NCBI GenBank assembly: GCA_009783395.1
Contig: WRHA01000305.1
Coordinates: 1-6,450, forward strand
Direction: 5' to 3'
Source of the DNA: Defluviitaleaceae bacterium
GTDB lineage: Bacteria; Bacillota; Clostridia; Lachnospirales; WQUN01
DNA: 6,450 nt
Shown here: positions 1 through 4,915 of the stretch, one piece after another
How the letters are laid out: each line of letters starts with the position of its first letter
How positions within the stretch are numbered: position 1 is the stretch's first letter
The notes under the pieces: generated by a model
What the model saw: the letters and a program-made list of their open reading frames with translations, nothing else
What the model was told of the DNA's origin: nothing
The model's database searches: none
Translations under genes and position numbers: made by a program

Positions 1-1325
1 CGCGTATGCTTCTGTACGCGCCTGTTTTGGCTGTCGGCGGCATTTTTCTTGCCCTTACTCGCGCTCCGAGTTTAAGCTGGATTTTGGGGCTTGCCGTTGT
101 TGTGCTTTTTGGGATTGTGATACTTATTGTGTCGATTGTTATGCCCAAGTTCTCTCTTGTGCAGGAGAAAACTGACGGGCTAAACCGCGTAGCACGTGAG
201 ATTTTGCATGGCTTGCCTGTAATTCGCGCATTTGCCGCGCAGGCGCATGAAATGGAGCGTTTTGACAAATCCAACACAGACTTGCGCGATCTCGGCTTGT
301 TTATCGCAAAAACCATGGCCTTTATCGGGCCTGCGATCACGTTTATCATGGGCTTTACACAGGTCGCAATAATTTTTTTCGGAGCTCAAAACGTCGGCAT
401 ATTGCCAAATGAACTTCAAATCGGCGATATGATGGCGTTTTTTCAATACTCGATGCAAGTGCTTTTCGCATTTATGATGTTCTCGATGGTGCTTGTTATG
501 GTGCCGCGTGCCCAGGTTTCGGCTCGGCGTATTTCGGAGGTTTTAAATACGGAGCTTACGATTTTGGATTCGGACGATCCTGAGGTTCTCGGGGACGCCG
601 GTCCGGCTGTGGTTTTTGAAAATGTTTCGTTTAGTTATCCAAATGCGGAGGTTTTCGCGCTTGAGGGTGTTTCATTTGCGGCAAAGGCCGGCGAAACTAC
701 GGCGATTATTGGTGCTACTGGTGCGGGAAAATCTACTATTGCACAGCTTTTGCTTCGTTTTTATGATGTAAGCGACGGGCGCATTCTGGTTGGCGGCTGT
801 GATATTCGGCTGGTACAGCAGAGTTTGCTTCGCGAGAAAATCGGCTACGTGCCGCAGAAGGGGCAACTTCTTTCGGGGACGATTGAATCGAATATAAGAT
901 ATGGCAACGAAAACGCGGAGCTTGAAAAGATTGCGGCGATTGCGCAGGCATCGGATTTTATTGCCGAAAAAGAGGGTGGGTTTGCGGCGGAAATTTCGCA
1001 AGGCGGGTCGAATGTTTCCGGAGGGCAACGTCAGCGGATTGCGATTGCTCGTGCGATTGCAAAAAAATCGGAAATTCTTATTTTCGACGATGCTTTTTCC
1101 GCGCTGGATTTTGAAACGGACGCACGCCTTCGCAAATCGCTTCGCGAAAACGTTGCAAATGCGGCATTAATTATTATTGCGCAACGCGTCGGCACGATTA
1201 TTAATGCCGATCAAATTCTTGTGCTTGATGAAGGAAAAATTGTCGGGCGCGGTACGCACGCCGAGCTTTTGCAAAATTGCCCCGAATACCTCGAAATCGC
1301 GACCAGTCAGGGGATTTGCGCATGA
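1..1325 (+). CDS. Heterodimeric ABC exporter, degenerate-site subunit (BmrC/LmrC/TM287-like), 5' partial
   Basis: One half of a type IV ABC exporter, a membrane domain fused to a nucleotide-binding domain (NBD). The frame is open to the left edge (first whole codon at 3), and roughly 135 N-terminal residues including TM1-TM2 appear to be missing. Numbering from Met at 6, four hydrophobic segments are visible (about 2-18, 24-46, 103-125, 145-166). The NBD follows: A-loop Tyr211, Walker A GATGAGKST 236-244, Q-loop Gln284, signature NVSGGQ 336-341, Walker B ILIFDD 357-362, D-loop SALD 365-368. The catalytic Glu is Asp (D362) and the switch His is Gln (Q393, in IIAQR). In TM287/288 and LmrCD this pair of changes marks the non-hydrolysing site, while this subunit's intact signature serves the partner's active site. 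The stop overlaps the partner's start (ATGA). Substrate is not predictable; related pairs export drugs, lipids or peptides. The family call is firm, the substrate unknown. Confidence 0.95.
   Translation, partial: RMLLYAPVLAVGGIFLALTRAPSLSWILGLAVVVLFGIVILIVSIVMPKFSLVQEKTDGLNRVAREILHGLPVIRAFAAQAHEMERFDKSNTDLRDLGLFIAKTMAFIGPAITFIMGFTQVAIIFFGAQNVGILPNELQIGDMMAFFQYSMQVLFAFMMFSMVLVMVPRAQVSARRISEVLNTELTILDSDDPEVLGDAGPAVVFENVSFSYPNAEVFALEGVSFAAKAGETTAIIGATGAGKSTIAQLLLRFYDVSDGRILVGGCDIRLVQQSLLREKIGYVPQKGQLLSGTIESNIRYGNENAELEKIAAIAQASDFIAEKEGGFAAEISQGGSNVSGGQRQRIAIARAIAKKSEILIFDDAFSALDFETDARLRKSLRENVANAALIIIAQRVGTIINADQILVLDEGKIVGRGTHAELLQNCPEYLEIATSQGICA
1309..1313 (+). promoter_or_regulatory. Ribosome binding site deciding the start of the second exporter gene
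   Basis: AGGGG lies 8 nt before ATG 1322, inside the end of the upstream gene. It supports ATG 1322 over the in-frame TTG at 1277, which would add 15 residues (PRIPRNRDQSG-like) unlike an exporter N-terminus and would enlarge the gene overlap. Confidence 0.6.
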
Positions 1326-3190
1326 GGCGGCAAGGTTTTGCTAAAGACGAAAAGGCGAAAAACTTTCGCGGCGCGATTCGCCGATTGTTGGCATACCTCG
1401 GCGCGGAAAAGTTTGTAATTATTGTCACGGCGATTTTGATGGTTGCATCGACGGTTATGGCGGTGCTTGCGCCGCGCATTTTGGGCATTGCAACCGATGA
1501 AATTTTCTCGGGACTTATGCTCATGGGGCAAAACGCGGGCGGCATAAATTTTGTGCGAATCGGTGAAATTTTGCTGATCATGCTTGTGTTGCACTCGCTG
1601 AACATTATTTTCAATTATGCGCAGGGATACGTTATGGCAGGTGTTTCCATGCGTGTAACGTATCGCTTGCGCGCCGAATTAAGTGAAAAAATCCATCGTC
1701 TGCCGCTGAAATATTATGACAAGAACGCTCACGGCGACGTCCTTTCGCGCATAACAAACGACGTCGACACCCTCGCAAACACGCTGAGCAGCGGCCTTTC
1801 GCAAGCCTTGATGAGCGCGGTTCACATAATCGGCACCATTATAATGATGCTTACAATCAGCCCCATCCTTACTCTTGTCGCGTTGCTTACTTTGCCGATT
1901 TCGGCGGTTTGCACGGGCATTGTCGTAAAAATGTCACAAAAATATTTCAAGGCGCAACAGGCCGACCTTGGTAAGCTCAACGGCCATATCGAAGAGATGT
2001 TTACTGCACACGCCATCGTTAAGGCGTTTAACGGCGAAAAAAAATCCGTCGAAGCTTTTGATACTTACAACAATGCTCTTTACAGCGCGAGCTGGCGAGC
2101 GAATTTCTTTTCCGGCATGATGATGCCCATCGTCGGATTTATAAGCAACCTCGGCTACGTCGCAATCGTCGTAATCGGCGGCGCACTCACCCTCAACGGC
2201 GCAATGACAATCGGAGGCATTCAGGCCTTCATACAATACACGCGCCAACTCGGGCATCCCATCGCACAGCTCGCCGGCGTCGCGTCTGTGTTTCAGCAGA
2301 CTGCGGCGGCGGCGGAGAGGGTTTTTGATTTTTTGAGTGAGGAGGAGGAAGACCGAGAAACTTTTTTTGAAAAAAAAGTTTCTCCCCCAATCCCCGGTCG
2401 CATGGGCGAGCAGTCCGACTTTAGGCGGACGACCAGCCCCCTCTTCAAAAAAACTGCATTAGGTGGGGTGGAGTTTTGTGATGTTTGTTTTGGGTATGAG
2501 GATGATGTGCTTGTTATAAAGAATTTTACGGCTTCGGTTCGGCCGGGGCAGAAGATTGCTATTGTTGGGCATACGGGCGCGGGAAAGACTACTATTGTTA
2601 AGCTGCTTATGCGGTTTTACGATGTGAACTCGGGCTGTATTTCCGTTGACGGAAAAAATATCACGGATTACAATCGCAACGAATTGCGGCAACATTTTGG
2701 CATGGTTTTGCAGGACACGTGGCTTTTCAGCGGTACAATTGAGCAAAATATTCGATACGGTAAACTCGACGCGTCTGATGAGGAAATAAAAAACGCCGCA
2801 CGAGCGGCGCAGGCGCATCACTTTATTCGAGCGTTGCCGGATGGATATGGGATGCAAATAAATGAGGAGGCCGACAATATTTCTGCCGGCCAAAAACAGC
2901 TTCTTACCATTGCCAGAACAATTTTGGCAAACCCCGATATTCTGATCCTCGACGAAGCAACAAGCAATGTCGATACGCGTACGGAAATCCAGATTCAACG
3001 CGCAATGGACAATTTGATGCAGGGACGCACATCGTTTATTATCGCGCATCGGCTTTCGACAATTCGCAGTGCGGATCTGATTCTCGTGATGAAAGACGGA
3101 GACATCGCCGAGCAAGGCACGCACGACGAGCTTATTGCGGCGGGCGGGGTGTATGAAAATCTTTACCATAGTCAGTTTGATGCGGCATGA
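1322..3190 (+). CDS. Heterodimeric ABC exporter, canonical-Walker subunit (BmrD/LmrD/TM288-like)
   Basis: Complete 622-residue fused membrane/NBD exporter subunit and partner of the gene before it. ATG 1322 has a ribosome binding site and overlaps the previous stop by four bases. Membrane segments lie near 31-50, 80-100, 160-180, 180-202, 265-290 and 295-320. The LPLKYYDKNAHGDVLSRITNDVD region (127-149) is the typical coupling region. NBD motifs: Tyr392, Walker A GHTGAGKTT 416-424, Q-loop Gln464, signature NISAGQ 519-524, Walker B ILILDE 540-545 with catalytic Glu545, switch His576. Walker B and H-loop are intact, but the signature has Ala522 for the first Gly of SGGQ. That altered signature would face the degenerate Walker site of the first subunit, as in known asymmetric pairs. 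Length is about 25-40 residues above the usual 580-600, explained by an insertion at about 345-381 between the domains. The stop overlaps the next gene's start (ATGA), so translation is likely coupled. Substrate unknown. Confidence 0.95.
   Translation: MRRQGFAKDEKAKNFRGAIRRLLAYLGAEKFVIIVTAILMVASTVMAVLAPRILGIATDEIFSGLMLMGQNAGGINFVRIGEILLIMLVLHSLNIIFNYAQGYVMAGVSMRVTYRLRAELSEKIHRLPLKYYDKNAHGDVLSRITNDVDTLANTLSSGLSQALMSAVHIIGTIIMMLTISPILTLVALLTLPISAVCTGIVVKMSQKYFKAQQADLGKLNGHIEEMFTAHAIVKAFNGEKKSVEAFDTYNNALYSASWRANFFSGMMMPIVGFISNLGYVAIVVIGGALTLNGAMTIGGIQAFIQYTRQLGHPIAQLAGVASVFQQTAAAAERVFDFLSEEEEDRETFFEKKVSPPIPGRMGEQSDFRRTTSPLFKKTALGGVEFCDVCFGYEDDVLVIKNFTASVRPGQKIAIVGHTGAGKTTIVKLLMRFYDVNSGCISVDGKNITDYNRNELRQHFGMVLQDTWLFSGTIEQNIRYGKLDASDEEIKNAARAAQAHHFIRALPDGYGMQINEEADNISAGQKQLLTIARTILANPDILILDEATSNVDTRTEIQIQRAMDNLMQGRTSFIIAHRLSTIRSADLILVMKDGDIAEQGTHDELIAAGGVYENLYHSQFDAA
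2355..2455 (+). repeat. Palindromic repeat-like insertion within the exporter linker coding sequence
   Basis: A perfect inverted repeat has 14-nt arms (2355-2368 and 2371-2384) around a 2-nt centre, GAGAAACTTTTTTT / AAAAAAAGTTTCTC. It is followed by a C-rich stretch, GGTCG (2396-2400) pairing with CGACC (2430-2434), and the hairpin GTCCG 2413-2417 / CGGAC 2426-2430. The right end TTCAAAAAAACT (2444-2455) is the inverse of the left ACTTTTTTTGAA (2360-2371) at 11 of 12 positions. The element stays in frame and encodes about 35 residues (FFEKKVSPPIPG to SPLFKKT) where homologous exporters have only a short linker. No target-site duplication or transposase is seen. It resembles a small MITE- or REP-like dispersed repeat. 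I recall similar FFEKKVSP-type peptides inside proteins of some Clostridia, but could not verify this. Confidence 0.65.
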
Positions 3191-4671
3191 AGGCACAAAA
3201 AATTTTGACACTTTCGACAACCGTGTTTATCACGGTTGTTTTGGCGGTGCTTTATTTTTGGCAAATTGGGCGAGGGTTTGACGAGGCCGAACCGGAAGAA
3301 ATCCCGTCGGGGACGGTTGGTTTGCTTAATCGCGATGAAAGCGAGGTCGTCGAGGTTGTGTTTTATCGAGGCGGTGAGCAAATGAATGAACGTATGTATG
3401 AACGCACGTATGCGCGACCTTTTACCGACCGCTTCGGGATGCTTCAGTGGAGTTATTCTGCCGCCACAGGCTTTGATTTGCGGGTACACATGGTGCGCGA
3501 CAAGGTGCGTCCCACATGGATTTTAACTGCATCGGACACCGCGCATGAAAACGCCGCCGATCTCGACCTCGCGGATTTTGGGCTTGCGCCGCCCGCTCTT
3601 ACGGCGGAAGCGATTTTTTACGACGACACAAGAAATCGGATTCATCTCGGAAGCCGCACGGCGGATTTGCAATTTTATTTCGCCATGGTCGAGGGCGATC
3701 CTGCGATTTATTTGATTAACGCGGTTTTGGGTGAACGGCTTTTGTACACGGTTGGCGATATGATTGATTTGTCGTTGCCCGCGATGGACATCTCGGAAGC
3801 AGAATATATTCGTATCGCGGTGAGGGGTGCGGAGCCGATTGTGCTTGGGCTTGCGGGGGCTGATTTTCCGCCGTCGCCGCTTGCAGGCATCATGGAAGAA
3901 GTCGGCGGAGAGCATCTCATAATGTACGCGCCGATTTACGGCATACCGCTTAGCCACTCGCGCTTTTTGGAGCGGATTTTTGATCCGATGGAAAGCTTGC
4001 GCTTGCGTGAAGTTGCCGCACTTGTGCCCGACGATTTGGCGGATTTCGGCCTTGACGACCCTGCGCTGGAATTTATTTTGCGCACGCCCGATCGCGAAAC
4101 CCATTTAAAATTTGGCGACACCTTTTCCCGCGGCGTCGCAGACTTTATTTATGTAATGGAAGCGTCCCGCCCGCATGTGTTTATCGCAGATGCGGCTAAC
4201 CCCGCAACGGTTATTGCAACCGAGCCGATGCAAATTGTCGATCGCGCACTCGCTCTTGTTTCAATTGCAGACATCGAACGCGTGACAGTTCGCATGACAG
4301 ATCGCGTGACAGATCACATGACAGATCGCGTGGCAGTTTCCGAATACGAGCTGATTTTCAACCATATCCCCGACACTTCTGAAATTGCACCAACCCTAAA
4401 CGGCTATCCAATCGATCCTGACGATGCCCGCCATGCGTTCCGCCTGATAATCGGATTAATCGCCGACGCAGACATCGAGCCGTTTATCCCGACCTCCGAA
4501 CCGTATCGTACAATAACTCATCACCATATCGACGGCACAACAACCGAGCTGCGCTTTTTCGATTACAACGCAAACTTCCTCGCCGTAAGTATCAACGGCG
4601 GCGAGGCGGTTTTTGTAACAAGCCGCCTCGCCGTTGATCGGATTCTGAATTTAGGAATTTTCCTGCCTTAA
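3187..4671 (+). CDS. Membrane-anchored DUF4340-family protein coupled to the ABC exporter
   Basis: 494 residues starting at an ATG overlapping the previous stop (ATGA). No clear ribosome binding site is present, so coupled translation is likely. MKAQK is followed by a hydrophobic helix (about 6-25, VFITVVLAVLYFW), an uncleaved signal-anchor or signal peptide that would place the rest outside the membrane. The body has two DUF4340-like units with the same hallmark, DLADFGLAPPAL at 127-138 and DLADFGLDDPAL at 283-294. Each is followed by a beta-rich stretch with a GS/GD turn and a YLINA or VFIADA strand (RIHLGSRTADLQFYF near 151-165; LKFGDTFSRGVADFIYVM near 307-324). The C-terminal 110 residues may be a third, more diverged unit. 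A tetrapeptide repeat RVTV-RMTD-RVTD-HMTD-RVAV lies at 365-384. DUF4340 proteins usually accompany GldA/GldFG-type ABC-2 transporters; here the partners are a type IV exporter pair. An accessory or substrate-handling role is inference. No enzyme motif is visible. Confidence 0.75.
   Translation: MKAQKILTLSTTVFITVVLAVLYFWQIGRGFDEAEPEEIPSGTVGLLNRDESEVVEVVFYRGGEQMNERMYERTYARPFTDRFGMLQWSYSAATGFDLRVHMVRDKVRPTWILTASDTAHENAADLDLADFGLAPPALTAEAIFYDDTRNRIHLGSRTADLQFYFAMVEGDPAIYLINAVLGERLLYTVGDMIDLSLPAMDISEAEYIRIAVRGAEPIVLGLAGADFPPSPLAGIMEEVGGEHLIMYAPIYGIPLSHSRFLERIFDPMESLRLREVAALVPDDLADFGLDDPALEFILRTPDRETHLKFGDTFSRGVADFIYVMEASRPHVFIADAANPATVIATEPMQIVDRALALVSIADIERVTVRMTDRVTDHMTDRVAVSEYELIFNHIPDTSEIAPTLNGYPIDPDDARHAFRLIIGLIADADIEPFIPTSEPYRTITHHHIDGTTTELRFFDYNANFLAVSINGGEAVFVTSRLAVDRILNLGIFLP
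3217..3239 (+). other. Inverted repeat just inside the DUF4340 gene, possible attenuator-like hairpin
   Basis: Perfect 9-nt arms ACAACCGTG (3217-3225) and CACGGTTGT (3231-3239) flank the loop TTTAT, and three further T follow. It lies about 30 nt after the start codon, in sequence coding the membrane anchor. It could trim transcription into the third gene or stabilise upstream mRNA. The T tract is too short for a convincing intrinsic terminator. Confidence 0.3.
4279..4338 (+). repeat. Five tandem 12-bp repeats in the DUF4340 gene
   Basis: Five consecutive 12-nt units begin at 4279, 4291, 4303, 4315 and 4327. The consensus is CGCGTGACAGAT, and units differ at one to three positions. They encode RVTV, RMTD, RVTD, HMTD and RVAV. 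The unit is a multiple of three, so copy changes keep the frame. High identity between units suggests recent expansion by slippage. The repeats sit between the second DUF4340-like unit and the C-terminal portion, probably in a linker or surface loop. Confidence 0.85.
4591..4638. other. Strong GC-rich inverted repeat at the convergent gene ends, possible bidirectional terminator
   Basis: ATCAACGGCGGCGAGGCGG (4591-4609) pairs with CCGCCTCGCCGTTGAT (4623-4638). This gives 16 base pairs with one CGG bulge around a 13-nt loop. It lies within the last 30 codons of the DUF4340 gene. Read on the minus strand it begins 12 nt after the stop of the small gene. Neither side carries a clear T run, so a classical intrinsic terminator is not shown. 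CCTCGCCG at 4578-4585 can instead pair with CGGCGAGG at 4599-4606, giving a mutually exclusive structure. Confidence 0.4.
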
Positions 4672-4827
4672 TTTTTCTTGCTCCGCAATATATTCATCAT
4701 AGGTAGGCAAGTTCACGCCTTCGACATTTGCGGCCTTTTCCACCACATTATACGCTTCTTTTAAACTTTTTGATTTGCCGATGCCGTCGGCAAGTAAATT
4801 CAATAATACTTTGGTTTCAAACGCCAT
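4651..4827 (-). CDS. Small 58-residue protein of unknown function
   Basis: Short gene beginning MAFETKVLLNLLADG and ending EKLRQENS, TAA at 4653-4651. Start ATG 4827-4825 is chosen because AAGGGTGAG lies about 8 nt upstream; in-frame codons further 5' read through the direct repeats and the tail of fucI and do not look like protein. The product is acidic (10 Asp/Glu, 7 Lys/Arg). It has no membrane segment, no cysteine and no zinc motif. Residues 3-14 and 21-36 look helical, then VEGVNLPTYDEY (35-46) and a charged helical tail. I do not recognise the family. It lies 88 bp downstream of fucI on the same strand, with its own candidate promoter, and its last 21 bp overlap the end of the opposing DUF4340 gene. 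It could be co-expressed with fucI or independent. Confidence 0.7.
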   Translation of the reverse strand: MAFETKVLLNLLADGIGKSKSLKEAYNVVEKAANVEGVNLPTYDEYIAEQEKLRQENS

Positions 4828-4832
4828 AACAC

Positions 4833-4841
4833 TCACCCTTT
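4833..4841 (-). promoter_or_regulatory. Ribosome binding site of the small gene
   Basis: The minus strand reads AAAGGGTGA, with AGGG at 4839-4836 and 8 nt to ATG 4827. It fixes the start of the 58-codon gene and argues against the longer same-frame reading from an ATG at 5028. Confidence 0.65.
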
Positions 4842-4843
4842 CA

Positions 4844-4883
4844 GAATTTGCTTGCTGAATTTGCTTGCGCTGAATTTGCTTGC
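4844..4883. repeat. Three 12-nt direct repeats in the leader of the small gene
   Basis: GAATTTGCTTGC occurs identically at 4844-4855, 4857-4868 and 4872-4883, separated by 1 and 3 nt (minus-strand sense GCAAGCAAATTC). They fill most of the space between the candidate promoter and the ribosome binding site of the small gene. Unequal spacers fit either slippage expansion or repeated binding sites; nothing identifies a protein partner. Confidence 0.8.
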
Positions 4884-4912
4884 ATTGTAAGGCAAAAATT
4901 CTCCCTCGACAA
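4884..4912 (-). promoter_or_regulatory. Candidate sigma-70-type promoter for the small gene
   Basis: On the minus strand TTGTCG (4912-4907) is followed after exactly 17 nt by TACAAT (4889-4884), 4/6 and 5/6 matches to the -35 and -10 consensus. It lies just after the fucI stop. A start near 4877 would give a leader of about 50 nt made largely of the three direct repeats. Prediction from motif and spacing only. Confidence 0.45.
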
Positions 4913-4915
4913 CCC

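Noticed and set aside
6..8. ATG at 6 as the true start of the first exporter gene
   Set aside because: The frame is open to the window edge, and starting here would remove the first membrane helices; the gene clearly begins upstream.
1277..1279. TTG at 1277 as the start of the second exporter gene
   Set aside because: ATG 1322 has a properly spaced AGGGG and the ATGA overlap; the extra 15 residues just read the previous gene in another frame.
2355..2384. Reading the 14-bp-arm palindrome as an intrinsic terminator inside the exporter gene
   Set aside because: The stem is mostly A/T, is followed by C-rich rather than T-rich sequence, and lies in a gene whose downstream half is intact.
2459..3220. 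Long open frame of 253 codons antisense to the second exporter's NBD
   Set aside because: It runs opposite a certain gene and carries no recognisable domain and no ribosome binding site context; it is a by-product of codon bias. The same applies to minus-strand frames at 3523-4104 and 1201-1614 and the plus-strand frame at 5525-6103 within fucI.
4841..4885. Tiny minus-strand frame MQANSAQANSASKF as a leader peptide
   Set aside because: Its ATG overlaps the candidate -10 box, so the local promoter would not transcribe the start, and no well-spaced ribosome binding site precedes it; it simply translates the direct repeats.
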